Source: Promerops cafer
Lineage: Eukaryota > Chordata > Aves > Passeriformes > Nectariniidae
Assembly (NCBI GenBank): GCA_013398275.1
Contig: VZSE01004120.1
Coordinates: 351,798-415,797 of the forward strand
Direction: 5' to 3'
DNA length: 64,000 bases
The notes beneath the pieces were generated by a model. It made no database searches. It had not been told where the DNA came from and was given only the letters and a program-made list of their open reading frames with translations. Shown here in pieces: positions 49,616 through 63,087 of the stretch. Position numbers and translations under genes: made by a program. The stretch's first letter is position 1. Each line of letters opens with the position of its first letter.

Positions 49616-52600
49616 CAGAAAAAAAACCCAAACTGTGAGATTATAGTAAAGCTTTTACACTTTTTAGCGTTTCCCTAAGGAGTACCTTGAAACTAACAGG
49701 GAGAAAATAAGCCACAGTGAAACAGCATTTCATTTCAGAGTTCAATTATTTTTCAGCTTAAAGAGCAGGTAAGAGAGCTCTGAGTTCACTAATGTGTGAC
49801 ATACCCAAACTGATGAGTTTAGGTTTCAGTTAATAGAAGAAAACATTGTCCCAGTATCTAAGTAATCTGTGAATGTCCAGAAGTTATTATGTAATACACT
49901 TTTTACTTATTCTAGTGCAAGCATTTTGTGTCACTATTTCCAAATTTCCTCATACCAAATCTGTGAGACATGAGAGTTTTAAAAAGTCTAAGCTAAAGTT
50001 ATTTTCTTGCTATCTCTGGAAAATGCGCATAACCTTTCTTTTCTTGCTTTCAGGAGAGTCTACCGGATTTCTCGGAGATGACAGGGAGTAGTCTAGTAGA
50101 AATTGCTGGGTTCCCTTGGTGGCCTTGCTATCTACTCCCTTGGACCCGTGCATATCCAGTTTGCTGTATTATCCCTGAATTCCTCTTCCTGTCTCATGAA
50201 TAGCACTGTAACCCTTTAGACTCTGCCACTAGGCAATGTACACCTGTAACATTTCAGAAGCAGTATTTCCACTAAAGACAACAGCCAAGGCAGCAGCTGA
50301 TGCCTCACCTTTTCCTGAGTCCGTTGTCAAGAGTTCTTCTGCTTTTTTTTGCATGAGAATAGAATTTACTTTAGCTTCACCTTTGCTTCAGCTGTAAATG
50401 TAGAAGCCATGTTTAGCTTTCTGCATCTCTTCTTCATTTCCAGGTTCAGCAGAGGTCTGCTTTTATTACATCTTTGAATGTCTGGGTAATGTTTCTGTGA
50501 TCTTCTTGAGCTCAGTGAAAGTTTTCTGTAAAGGTACTGATGCCTGCATTTGCTGTTCACTTAATCATTAATTAACATTGGCAGATCTTTTCTTCTTTGA
50601 GTGCCATTTCCTTGTCTCTTTCCTAGAGCCTACCATTCTTTACTTACAGGTGCAATTTTACAACCTTACACGTCTGTAGCATCGTTCCCTATTTCACACC
50701 AGATGAATAGTCTCTAATATATGAAGAATCTACCTGACACAGGAAAAGACTTCTCTATTACAAAGACAGGAGAGGACCTGAAAGTTTGGATCAGAAACTG
50801 ATACTTGCATCATCTTTCCTTTCCTCATTGCAGTGAAAATAGGGTAACAATATATTTAGAAAGTCTATTTTTCCAGGGTGGAAATCTAAGCTTTTGCCAT
50901 GACAGAAAGAATGCAGTGATGCTTAGAAAAGTGAAATCATGGCGGTTTACTACTTGAAAATACTTAATGATGGGTATGTCATCATAATTCTTTATTTTAA
51001 AGCCAGCAATTTTGAAAATATGTACAAAGGACCTTGCTTTCCTTAAAAGCAATTAAATTATGTGGGGAGGCGTTTAAGGTTATTCTTTCTAAGACAATTT
51101 GGACATATTTAGAGATTCTGAAGCACCCAAGTGAAAGACCTGCTTTTTGAAATACTTTTCTAGCAGCTCCATGTGCTAGCACAAATAAAGTGAAATCTTG
51201 CAATTAAACATGTGCAACCATACTTTTAAAGGTCAGTTTCTTTTCATATTTGGAATGGAGTTCTGAATACATCTACATATTCATTTTAAAGCAAAGACAT
51301 TGACCTCAAACCCCAGCCACATATTTACCTTCAGTATGAAGTAAAAAAAAACATTATTTACATATCTAACATACAGATATTAATTCAGATGTCTTTGGTA
51401 TCAGTTTGCAAGTGTAATCAGTAGCCATTTGAACCCAACACCTCAGCTCTAGTTATAAGTATTTTTCCCTCCTGTGGGCATTGATCTTATGCTCATGTCC
51501 AAGTTAAAAAACTGAAGAAACTATAATTGTAGTAAAAAGAGTGCCTAATTAAACTCCTGTTTCAAAAGCAATCTTTGAATAAGAGATATATTTTGACAGT
51601 ACAATCATCAGTTTCAGGTAGCACTTCAGTCTACCTGAATAACTCATCTGATTGAATATATTTTTTACCTAAGAATGTGAGACTGTAAATCTACCTTTGA
51701 ACAGTTAGGATTCTTTAAGACAAAATTTTCTGTTTAGTCAATTTGAAAAACATCTGCCTTAATTAAAGTTACTCCTTTCCCCTCTTGATATTCCTTTTCT
51801 CCTCTGCATGAAAACAAGTATAATAGATTAAGGCAATATCTGCTGTTTCAAGGATTTAGTCCTATAAGGAATGGGAAATGAGAAGCTTTAGTGTAAAAAG
51901 AAAAGGGAAATGAAAATGTTTTCCCTCAGAGATCTCTGATATGCAATCACATTATATATGGGGATGGCACGAATATTTTACAGGACAGCAGAAATCTGAG
52001 AGGACCTCTAAGCATCTGCTCTTCAGTTTGTCCTTCAAAGGCTTTTGGCTAGAACTTCACTTTTCAGTACTTTTAATTTCCTAAAAAGAGGGAAGATTTT
52101 AATGTTACTGCAATTGGCTATTCATGCCAGTAACAATGGAATGTACCTGTGTGCAATGAAGTGTTCTTAGAGTTTACCCCTTTTTTTTCTATCATCTCAG
52201 CTGAGTAAAATAAATATATATTTCCTAGGTGATAAAAAAAATCTACTGAATATAATTGTTATCTTAATTTCTTTGTTTAGTACATATTTGGACAAATGTT
52301 TAAAATAATTTTTTTAAAAGGCCATAAGATTTTTTCTTTAGCTGCTGATTATTTTTTTTATTTATAATGCATGTATCTGTGTAGGTATGTGTGTGTGTGT
52401 GCTTGAATATGCAAAAAATGTAACATCTATGCCTTTGATTTAATACAAAAAAATGTTCAGCTGGTCAAACTAGTTACATACAAAGTTAATTAAACTCCAT
52501 TAATATAAAACTAGCTACAAATAATTACTTAAAAGTAAACTTTAGAAGCCTGATTTTGAGTCCTTAAATATCAAAATTCCAGAAGTTTACAGTGTTCAAG

Positions 52601-55501
52601 AAAATCAGGCAGAGATTAAGAAGACTAAATCAACCAAATTAAGAAGATTAAATCAACCAAATATGTGTAAAAATGTAAATTTGTGATATGAGGTAGATGT
52701 AGAAGAAGTATAGCTTTAAAAAAAATCATTATACATTATGCAAAATTAAAGGAGTAATTAAGTAAAAAGCAACTTTCTATTATGTATTCTAATAGTTAAA
52801 TATTCTATGTTTTCCCTAGCATGTTCTTCCTTTATTTCTGCTACGCTGAATGGTTAGTTCTTTGAAAAGTTTTGGGGGTTTATTCGTTTTTAAGAAATGA
52901 AAAAGTATATATCATGTAAATTTTTATTTCAGAGAGATTGAAAGTACTGTTGCCATTTTTCAATATAACATTCATTAAAAGAAAAAAAAGAACACATGAA
53001 AGATTATGTTACAAAAAGAACTTTTTTCTGAAACTGGAAATTCTATTTAAGAAGGGTGATCTGGAACAACATTCAGGGTAATCCTCTTGCAAGAAAGCAT
53101 TCTCAAAAATCATGGTGGTCTTTAACACATCTCATTGGTAAAATTCTCTAGAGTAGATGACGGTTAACACACAGATTACAACAATGGGAAATAATTCCGA
53201 TCATTTTACTAACTTTGATAATGACTTTAAATAAAAGCTTTAGGAATGTAAAAAAGGTCCTTTGCTCAGTAAAATTTTTGTACTACCAAGAATGTAGTAT
53301 TCCTAACTAAATACATAGCTTATTGGGAAGAAAAAGGTTAAATAGTAAGAAAATGCATCATTCTTTTATGTAGTTCAGGATTTCCAAGTTGCTCAAAGGG
53401 TTGTTTTTTTTTTTTACTTCGAGGATTGAATTTTTGTAATGGTAAAGGATATCAACAATAATGGATCTGCAGAGGTCTTTCTTGTAAATATTTTTTTCTT
53501 TCATTTGCTCAATTTCCAGTGCATGCTGGGATGCCCACTTGTGTGAAACTAAGTCATAAATCATCTACTTACTGCCACATTTTCCCAGAAAAAATAAAGC
53601 AAAAAGTCTTGGCTCTCCTAAAAACTTCTGAACAAAATGTGTTTCCTTGTAAACCAAGAAATGATAAAATTTTTAAATCTGAAAGCTTTCTACCAAAAAA
53701 ATGTTATGTTTCCCCTTTGTGGAGACCCAATTTAAAAGAGATAGCATGCAAAACAGAACCAAACAAAACAGAAAAAAACCCCTTACCTCTTTAGTAACAA
53801 GGCTAAAATAAATGACTGCTTTTGGTAATATCATTTAATCTCATACTAGTTTTCATACTTCTTTTCATCAGGAGCCATTTTATTCCTCATTTGTTAAGGT
53901 AAGAACTTCCACTGACCTCTAGAAAGCTTTCTTGAAGGAAGAGCACAGGATTTGAACTCAAGTGTTTGAACTCACGTTTCAAAATATACCCATGATCTGC
54001 TTTTCTGGGGACCAGCCATAAATACACACATTGACTCAGAAAAAGATACCTCTGTTGAATTTGTTTCACTTTCAAACAGTGTCAGTAGGAACATGCTGAC
54101 TTGTTAATGATTAGCCATTCTATTGCACATTATCTTAATCTTTCCATACCTTTATTGGTCATAAGTTGGAAAAGACATGATCATTGTTTTAAATCTTCAC
54201 TCTCTTATCACTTACTGATAAATTTAGGGGTTTAAGGTAAAAATGTGTCCTTTCATTGTGTTCTTATGCACAGGGAGTACAAGAGACAGTAAATATGTTA
54301 ATGTCATATCTAAACATATGTAGATTTATTTCAACGTTGATTAAGAAATTATTCTGGTATTTACTAAGTAACTTAATGCAAACAGTTATTAAAAATCCAA
54401 GAGAATGAATGGAGAAGGGCGTTTTTCCAATTTCATCATGATGAATGCTTGGTGATTAAGAATAACTTTAATTCCTCAGATATTTCTTTCATTCCCCTGC
54501 TCCCTAGGATTCCTTTCACTGGGTTCAGCTGAATTTAGGGCTATAACGTATGTTTGTGTCCAGTCTGTGCTGTTAGGTATATAAACTTCTTTGCATATGG
54601 ATATGTTAATTACACGTTTGTTTGTAGACTATACTTGTAGTACACAAGGCTAGTTAAAAATTATTTGACTTAAAATTTTAAAACACACTTTCAGAATACA
54701 TTCCACTCACAAGTACAAATTAATTCAGATGCTGAGCATGCTTTAATCCACACTGTCATTCAGGATTATGGGGGCCGATAGACCAGCTATGTCCTGAGGG
54801 TGTGAACTGGGACAAATCAATCAATTTACAGAGCTTTGGCAAAGGTTGAACAGCTGATGCTGAAAACCTTTGTTGGAGAAATGACCAACCCACCAGCGAT
54901 TACAGATTTAAGCCAAGATTGATGGTTAAACTTGCAAATTAAAACCTCTTCAAATGTGTTCTGACTGATTATAAAGCTAATTTAAAGGCATCACTCCACA
55001 GCACTTTCTTAGAACAAGATACTCATTAAACTTCTGGTGTTAAAAAAATTTCTCTCTGAGGCCTGTTACTAGTAGCAAATACATTAGTGTTTTCATTTGC
55101 AGATTATTTTTAAAAGGTCTCTGTTGGCCAATTTCTTTTTATTTAAGCATTCACTAGGGTGAACTTGGGTTATCAATAATTACTTTCACATACTTAACAC
55201 AACAGAGGGTAAAATATTTTTGCCCTTTGAGCACCCAGCAGAAGCTCTCTACTAGCTCAGCAACTTTCTAAAGGATTCCTGAGAAAGCTTTAATTATGTA
55301 ATAAAGAAAGTTCTAAAGAAGAGGATGTGACTATCAGTTAAGTTGAACTTGGTTTAGTTGCTCCGCTGGCAACTAAAAGCCATGCAGCTGATTCACTTCC
55401 CCTGCACTCTGCCCCCGTGGGATCCAGATGATAATCAGGAAAGAAAAGAAAATGAAACTTGTCAGTTGAGATAAGAGCAGTGTAATAATTGAAACAAAGT
55501 T
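49616..55501. other. 5.9-kb AT-rich stretch
   Basis: A GC-raised part at 50040-50560 may hold another very old CR1 remnant (cctcaccttttcctgagtccgttgtcaag resembles CR1 ORF2), but this is weak. A 23-bp tandem pair lies at 52615-52660 and a (GT)n run at 52390-52401. The interval 54720-55400 looks like candidate conserved non-coding DNA. No exon is recognised. Confidence 0.45.
52615..52660. repeat. Tandem pair of 23-bp units
   Basis: attaagaagactaaatcaac (first 20 bases) and its downstream copy differ at a single base (gac/gat). It is a recent local duplication. Confidence 0.9.
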
Positions 55502-55650
55502 AAAATAATAACAATAACAATAGCAGTAACAATAACAATAACTATTATATTGTTAATAATAGTAATGACATTTTTAGTGATAGTAGTAGTAGTAATAATA
55601 ATAAAATTGCTAGAACTACTAATGATAATAATTGTAATAATTGTAATAAA
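55502..55650. repeat. Imperfect trinucleotide repeat (AAT/AAC/AGT)n
   Basis: Runs of aat, aac and agt/tag units with interruptions, about 150 bp. It produces a spurious valine/isoleucine-rich frame on the plus strand at 55550-55753. Confidence 0.9.
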
Positions 55651-56165
55651 AAGGAAAGGAAGAAAGGTAGTTAAAATCGAAGAGAAAAAAGTGATGTACT
55701 TTAGAATTGATCACCACTCATTGACCAATTCCCAGTCTGTTCCCAAGCAGTGATTGGTCCACTTCTGAGTAATTGTATACTGGGAATGACATTCTATGTT
55801 ATGGAATATCTCTTTGGTCAGTTCAGATTATTTGTCCTGGCCATGCTCCCTCACAGGTTTTTGTGCACCTCCTCAGTGGCAGAGCATGAGACACTGAAAG
55901 CCCTTGATTTAGACTAAGCTCTATTTAGCAATGACTAAACCAGCAGTGTGTTATAAACGTTATTCTCATACTAAATCCAAAACACAGCCCTATACCAGCA
56001 ACTAAGAAGAAAATGGATTCTGTCCCAATTGAAACCAGGACAATGGGACAAGAAAATTTCACTAAAGAAGAGAAATTAGGATATCTGAAACAATGCAGTA
56101 ACATACAAAGCTGTGCATATTTTTAGGGAATAAGGAAAGGAGTCAACTGACTAAAAAAAAGCAGG

Positions 56166-56215
56166 TAGAGATAGAGAGAAAAAGAGAAAAAGAGAAAAAG
56201 AGAAAAAAAGAGAGA
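56166..56215. repeat. Purine simple repeat (AGAGAAAA)n
   Basis: Four to five 8-base units of agagaaaa with one lengthened copy, all purine on the plus strand. The minus strand therefore reads as an S/F/L-rich spurious frame. Confidence 0.95.
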
Positions 56216-57481
56216 TTGGAAAAGGAAGATAAATGGGCCGTATGATGAGCCAAAAAAGCCAGGAATAAAATCCTTCAAAAATATGCAGAATTTTAAGCAA
56301 AATAAAGAAGGATCCTTTATCCTTCTAGACCAGGAGTCTTGGGAGTTATGCAAGTACATAAAAGAAAACACAGGCTCCTATAGTCAGAGTGTGTTGTGTG
56401 TGGTTCTCTTTGTAAGCCACATTATCCCACAAGTCCCATCAATAATAAAGTATTGCATCATCTCCTTGACATAAACAGGAATTTCCCTTTATAAGCTTGT
56501 TTATAGATAGTTGGGCTGGGTGGAAATAGTCAAAAGGAAGTTGAGGGCATTGAAAAAGAAACTTAGAAAGAAGATTGAAGATTAAAAATGAGTGTCATTA
56601 GTGGCACCTTGAAATGTTGAATTGCGAAATTTCAGGCCTTGTAAAGCAGGGTTGATGGAAGACTTCCTTCTGTCCTAAACATAAAAAAGAAATTAGAAAA
56701 TATGTTCCACATCATATTTTAAAATTTATTATTTCAATTTTTCTCAAATTGAAACTCTATCAACTGAATAAAAAGCTAAAGAAATCTAAGCTATAACTAG
56801 GGCTACATAAGACTGTGGAAGGTAGGATATGCAATCTGAATTTTAAATTCCATCTTATTAATTGAAAGTGCAAGAAAGGTGTTAAGACAACAGGCTTTAA
56901 AGCCTTAAAATGTTAAAAAAAGAGATTTTCTTTGGCTAAAAGAATCATAGCAGGAAAAAACCACCACTTATGTAAGAGGTGGCAGGGCAGGGAATAAAAG
57001 CCATAAACTGAGTTTGTGTGTAAGGGATATAGTATCTTTGCCAACAGACTAAAGATTCTGCTTTGTTTTAATGTTTTTGCATGTATGTTCTACTCTGACC
57101 TATTGCTTAATGGAAATAATTTTTAAGGTATTTAGACAGATTTTTTTAGTTCATCTACTGTCAGTTTTTGTAGCCCACATCAATATATTTTAGCTTTTCA
57201 TCAGGCATTCCTTTACGGAACAAGTGGCTTCTCAGACTGCTTCAGAACTTGAAGACATGGAAAGATTTTTTGCTGTCATTCCTGAAGTTATTCTCACTAA
57301 ATAGGATTAACCCAGTACCCTTATCACATAACCAGTTCTCACTTCCAAATTGCTTTCTGCAATAGTTAGTTACTAACTTGAACACAAATACCTTGAGAGT
57401 TACCTGAAGAAGCAACGGAGCTGTATTACTCTTGAACATTAAAGCCTTATTAAGAAATAGTTTTGTTCTTTTTTCTCCAGG

Positions 57482-57507
57482 AAAAAAAAAAAAAAAAAAG
57501 AAAAAAA
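57482..57507. repeat. A-rich run
   Basis: Eighteen A, one G and seven A, preceded by a pyrimidine tract (ttcttttttctccag). A second A-rich run (aaaacaaaaaaaacaaaaaaaaaaaag) lies at 57578-57601. Confidence 0.95.
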
Positions 57508-60500
57508 GTTCTAGCTGTCAATTTACACAATTATTTCTCCTCTAACATAAGCTTCCCAAGGAATCAGGTTATATCAAAACAAAAAAAACAAAAAAAAAAA
57601 AGAAGCATTCTATCTGAGTTCCAAAACCAAAAAATGTACCTTTTGAATAGCTCTCAAAACCTATGGACATAATATGACATTATCCTCAATCCAATATCCA
57701 ACACAAAAAAAACAGATTTATAGAAATGAAGTAGGTGAAACAAAAGGTTTAAGCCCTTGAAAAAATTGTTACAGAGGAAAGGTTTATCCATTTTCTTTCA
57801 AACCATGTGTGTAATAGGTACTTGTTTTCTGTTTTCTGTGTGATTTCAAGGAGAAAGAAAAAAGAAATTTATCATATCTGTAATTTTTGTTCTTTTCTAT
57901 GCATAGTTTTCTTTCCTACCCTAGACAGGAAAAGAGTTCAAACAGAAAACTTTAAGTGCTGATGCTCAGAATTCCCCAAAGACCAATTTGTGTGAGTGTT
58001 AGACAGTGATGAAGGTTACTGTGGGGATAAGATTATGTTTACACATATGCTTAAGACTATTTTTCAGTGAGGTAGATAAATTGCAACACCAAACACAGTG
58101 TTTAAATACAATTTTTTGCAGTGTCCAAGGAAGGGGAATCTGCTGTCTATGAAGCATTGTAAGAAATCTATGGCTACTGATGCGTTTTCAAAAATAAGAC
58201 TAACTTCTGCTCAACAGAGACACAGAAATTCAGTTTCACAAATCAAATCAGGCCCTACTGTAAAAATACCAACAAAGACATAAGTTTGCAAGTCTGACTT
58301 TGGGACAAAGAATAGAATCAGTAAAATGAAAGATAAAAAATGTGTCTTTCAATCCCTCTCTTTAGCAAAAATAACACCTCAGTATAGCATAAAATTTTCA
58401 TAAATTCTCAAAATTGAAAACCTTATGCCTAGAAGATTGAACAACCTTATGCTTGGAGGAAACTTAAGAAGAATTACATTTCATAGAAAGTAAGCCAATA
58501 ACATGCTGTAGAATTAACATTTCTAATATCTTTTAAAATAAATCATATGTTGTACTTAAACTGGCAAAATTAGAGATGTTTAGATTTCAGGTATCCTCAA
58601 ACCTGCAACTTCATCTGACCTTGGGTTTGTTAAAAGCCCCTTAAAATCCATGGTGTTGCTCTCTAGCGCTACGAAGATAAAGCTGGACAGAAAAAAAAAA
58701 CCAACCCTTAGTTATTTCTTATTATATTAAATATTATAAAATAAAATATGATGTCTGAATGAAACCATAGCTTAACTGAAGGCATACATAAATGATAAAG
58801 TAAATATTTTTCTTTGGAAAAAAGTAGATATGCTCTTATAGTGATTGTTAATTTTCTAGAAGGCTGCTTCATCAATTTGTTTTGGAGAAAGGAATTCTTT
58901 TTTTTTTTTCAGACTCTGCAGTGAAAGGCTGGTTTCACCATTCTTTTCCACAAACACAGCTAACAATATGAAGACCTACATTAAACATATATGCGTACAT
59001 ATTATGCACACACTCAAATATGGGCCATAGAATTTGAATTATCATTTTTAGAGGAGATGCAGAAGAATCATTTGCTATACCCAAAAGAGGATCTACACTT
59101 TAACTTGAACAAGTGTATTCCTTTGAGAGCCAACCATTTCTGTTGATAAGAGCCCCAGATGAGTTGAGCCATGTCTTTTACTGATGGCAATATCTGGCAA
59201 TACCCTTAACTCAATTATTTCAGCTGTTGCTACACTCCAAACATCACCTTTAGTAATCGTCTGTGATTCAATATTGTATGTCTTATAAATATTGTCAAAA
59301 CTAGGTTTGGGACTCTAATTAAAATGCAGAGATAGGATTACAATGACATTTTATGTGGTTACAATAGAATGGATGTATTCACTTTCTCTGAATCCCTTTC
59401 ATGTTATATACAACCTTACTAAACATTCTTCATGCAAGCTCTTTACAAATAATTTACAATTTGACCTGTCAAGTTTTGTTGTGACCTATCTGTAATGTTA
59501 TATTACTTATCTGTCCTTTTGTCGTTAATAAAATAATAAAAATAATAACAGCAAAAATAGTACTCAGAGTAGTACATAGAATTTTTATCTGTAGATCTCT
59601 CTGCACTTTGTATATGGTTTAAGAAAATACTAATTGTGTTGGACCTCAATATCTCCTTTTTAAAGTGGAAAGTATTTAGTGTTCGTCCTTCACATTCCCC
59701 CTCCATCTTATTATTTCTGCTCTGTGGGGTTTTATATTATGTTAAATTGTGTTGATGTAATGAGACACAGTCATACTGTGCTCATGATTCTATCAGTAGG
59801 GCACAGTATCCCTCTTTGTAGCAAGAGTCAACTCATGTCATTACTGAAGTGCCTTATTTAGTTTCCTATGCTTTGTTACTCTAAATGCGATTCACATGCA
59901 ACAGTTAAATACCTTTCACATATTAGGACCATAAGTTTACCTTGAGTGTTAAAATATAGTAATCAGTTCAAGTTACCTGGAGATTACTTTTATTCATTCA
60001 TTCATATCAAATCCTAGAATTTTACAAATTCTAGTTATTCTCCCTTTATATACACTCTGTGGGGCTCACAATCCAAGGTTCACTGATACTAAAACTGCAG
60101 AGAGGAGAATCGTGCCCTGGATTTTTAAAGGAACTTCATTGAATGAAACTTTGTTCTAAATATTTTGACAAAGTCATTATTTATTTATTTACATTTTCCA
60201 GTACTTTGGCTCATTTATTTAAATAATCTTTCTGCACAGCTATCAGAATTATATTTTTTCATACAAAACGAAACTGGCATTACCTAATTTCCTAACAAAC
60301 TTTTCAAATCTGAGATATTTTTAATGTTTAATATAACCATGGGATCTTAGTTCACAAATTCCACTTTCAGTGGTTTCCTAGGATACAAACACACAATCAC
60401 AAACAGAAAGCAGCACAGAAAAACAAGGTAGAAAGCCTGCAGCACTTTCACTTTTTTGAATCTTTTCGAATGCTGTGCATTCTCACAGACATATCAGTGC

Positions 60501-61594
60501 TAAACCTCAAACAAAACAGCTGGTGATGGGCTTAAACTACAACTCATATCTGTGTCATTTGTAAAAGTAGACAAAATTCTCCTGATAATTCTGAAAAGAA
60601 CAACTGAAACAAGGAATAGGAGCTTTTGCACACTGTGCATCGTGACCGGAAGAATGAAGCAGGAACAATTAATTTCAGGGCACTGCTTTAATAACAAATT
60701 AAATAAAACAGGAGATATCAACTGACTCCAGCTGCTAAAGTGGAAACCAACATGTAAAAGGCAATTACAGAATGCATTATGTATGCTTGGTGAGGGATAT
60801 TTTCAAATAAAATAGATGTTCTCTCAAAAGCAATTTTAACATTATTCTCTCACCCTTCAAATGTTCCAGTGCACATATGATTATATGTACACATGCACAA
60901 AAATTTAGACAATAGCTACATTACTTTTAAAGAAGAAGTGGAATTTCAAAACATTTCTTAAGAAGTCAGCGTCAATAAGAGATGTATAATGTTGGAGTTC
61001 AATGATAGACCAAGAAAAAAGAATGAGAGCATGACATGTAAACCTGGTGATACTCATGCTGGAATATTTTATTCAATTTTGTTATTGTCTTTTTAAGAGG
61101 AGACAGACACCTAGAAGGCAGAAAAATCCCTGCCAAAAGTAAAATAATGTAAGAGCTAGAAAAGACATTTGCACAGCAAGAAACGAAATATATTAATTCT
61201 TTGTAGGTAATCCTAAGAAACCAAGAGAAGAATAAAAGGTGAGGTGACCCAATTACAGCATAAAAGTCATCATGGGTAGAGATATGGCACACTTAGACAG
61301 GAAGACTTGGCAACACCAAAAGCATAAAACTGAAGTTTGACAAATAAAAGTAAGAAATAAGGCAAAAGGAAAATGCTGTAAACAGGAAGTATAATTAATG
61401 ATTGGAACATGATTATAAAGAAAATGATGGCTTTTAGTCTCACTACTCCTGAGATCAAGATTTGTGTATTTCATTCCAGTCTATAGTTATTTTTGTGTTT
61501 GACTGTAGCATAAGTGGAACTGAGGAATAGTGACATTTAAGTTCAACAAATAAGTTGTTTGCTCTTCCAGGACTGCATGCTACAAATCTCTGTC

Positions 61595-61775
61595 TTCACA
61601 GAATCACAGAATACGTGAGTTGGAAGGGAGCCACAAGGATCACCCAGTCCAACCCCCGGGCCACCACTACCAAGAGTTAGTTACACCACGTGTGTGAGAG
61701 CATTGTCCAAGCTCCTCTTGAAGCCTGTCAGGCCCTGTGACCACTTCCCTGGGGAGCCTGTTCCAGTGTATCATC
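61595..61775 (-). mobile_element. CR1 LINE 3'-end fragment (different subtype)
   Basis: It begins tcacagaatcacagaatacgtgagttggaagggagccacaaggatcacccagtccaac and continues agagcattgtccaagctcctcttgaagcctgtcagg and gaccacttccctggggagcctgttccagtg, a CR1 subtype distinct from the others here (CR1-J-like, from memory). On the minus strand the family motif WNRLPREVV is preserved. It is truncated soon after 61770. Confidence 0.92.
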
Positions 61776-62250
61776 TGTGACTTGATGGAGAGCTCACCGT
61801 ACTTACCCCCATGTTGCAACATTAGTAGTTTTGATGGCAATTCCAGGTAAGAAACTTGAACCATACTTGTTAAATATATTTAAAATTGCTCTCAGAGTTT
61901 CAGTTTTATTTCACAGCTACTTACTTGTTATCAGGTTACTGGAGCTTTCATAATACAGGAAATAGCTTTGATAAAAGGTAAGGACACATTACAAAAATGG
62001 GATCTGTGAGTGACATGCTGGCATAGGGAAGTTAATGGATATTGTAATGTCAAATTGTTTAGGCCAGTGTTTCACCAATCTTTTGGATGAGTAGACAGAA
62101 CTAAATTGAAAAACGTCTGTGTGAGAGAAGGGAATCAAAACTTGCTTAAGAAAGGCTAGTACTTACATGAGAACAGCATACAAAACAACAGAAATTGTCA
62201 CAGTGGAATTTCTTTTTTTTTTTGTCACAGTGTATGAAAGATCATAAAAG
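61776..62250. other. 0.48-kb AT-rich spacer between CR1 copies
   Basis: Nothing is recognised. A T run ends at 62223, just before the next CR1. Confidence 0.5.
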
Positions 62251-62541
62251 TCATAGAATGGTTCCAGTCAGAAGGGACCTTTAAAGATCATCTGGAATAA
62301 TTCCTTGTCACAGGCAAGGACACACACTAGATCAGGTGATTCAAAGACGTATCCAGCCTGACCTTGAATATTTCCAGGGATGGGTTCAATCACTTCTCTG
62401 GGCTACGTGTTCTAGTGTCTCACGTCTTGCATCATAAAAATATTCTTCTTTTATATTTTTTAGTCTAAACTGTTTCCTTTGTCCCATCACTACACACCCT
62501 GGTAAAAAGTCTCTCAATCTTTTTATGAGCCCCCTGTAAAG
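62251..62541 (-). mobile_element. CR1 LINE 3'-end fragment
   Basis: tcatagaatggttccagtcagaagggacctttaaagatcatctgg starts the inverted CR1 end. It continues through agatcaggtgattcaaag, tgaccttgaatatttccagggatggg and cccatcactacacaccctggtaaaaagtctctc to tatgagccccctgtaaag, where it stops. The next CR1 fragment resumes at almost the same consensus position 0.55 kb further on. Confidence 0.9.
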
Positions 62542-63087
62542 ACCTGCTCATACTCAATGAGCTTCTTAAAGGGGCTTACGTTTTTTTATACTCTGAGGCA
62601 AGTGCGTGGGAGAAATGGACAATACTCTTAGGAGGTTAAACAACATATTTTACTGGAAAATTTTAGAAAATAAGGGTACTTGGCAAATTTTAAAGCAATT
62701 GAAAAAAAGAGTTTCACAAGGCATTGACTCAGCAAACTCTCAACCATCGATCTCTAAGATTTAGAGAAGTGGAAATTAGAAGAAAAAAAAAGAGAGAGGG
62801 AGAAAGAAAGGGGGAATACAGGAAAGATTTATATTCACTGCGTGAATTCCAGCATGTTCTCAGCTACTATAAAATCCAAAACAATGGGCCATGAGCACAT
62901 GTGTCTTTGTGCAACTGCTTTTATCTGTTTTGGTGTGCCAGGCCCTCTCCTCCAGATGGGGCTTCAGGTGACTGACAGCCATTCTGGGCTGCACTAGGGC
63001 TCCAGGGGGTGTGGGACAGTGCACATCCCACTTTTCACTGCTCTGCTCCCCCACACACACACACTCCAGTTGTTTTGAGCCAGTAAT
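62542..63087. mobile_element. Unclassified 0.55-kb segment between two CR1 pieces, LTR-like
   Basis: The segment has an AT-rich first half, a purine tract (62783-62816) and a GC-raised second half (62930-63060) with catgagcacatgtgtc, ccaggccctctcctccagatgg and gggctccagggggtgtggg. It ends with (CA)n at 63052-63063. The composition and its position between same-strand CR1 pieces suggest an inserted ERV LTR, perhaps minus-strand. No TG...CA ends or target duplication could be fixed. Confidence 0.4.

Larger units (their letters stand above)
55651..61594. other. 5.9-kb AT-rich stretch
   Basis: Apart from simple repeats at 56166-56215 and 57482-57507, nothing is recognised. A short frame with an acceptor-like lead (tttttgcag) lies at 58118-58283 and is treated as a finding. 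Remaining frames are chance. Confidence 0.5.

Noticed and set aside
50240..50560. Possible further CR1 ORF2 remnant
   Set aside because: Only one short stretch resembles the consensus, too weak to list as a separate element.
55550..55753. Hydrophobic 67-codon frame resembling a membrane peptide
   Set aside because: It is a translation of the trinucleotide repeat (valine/isoleucine codons).
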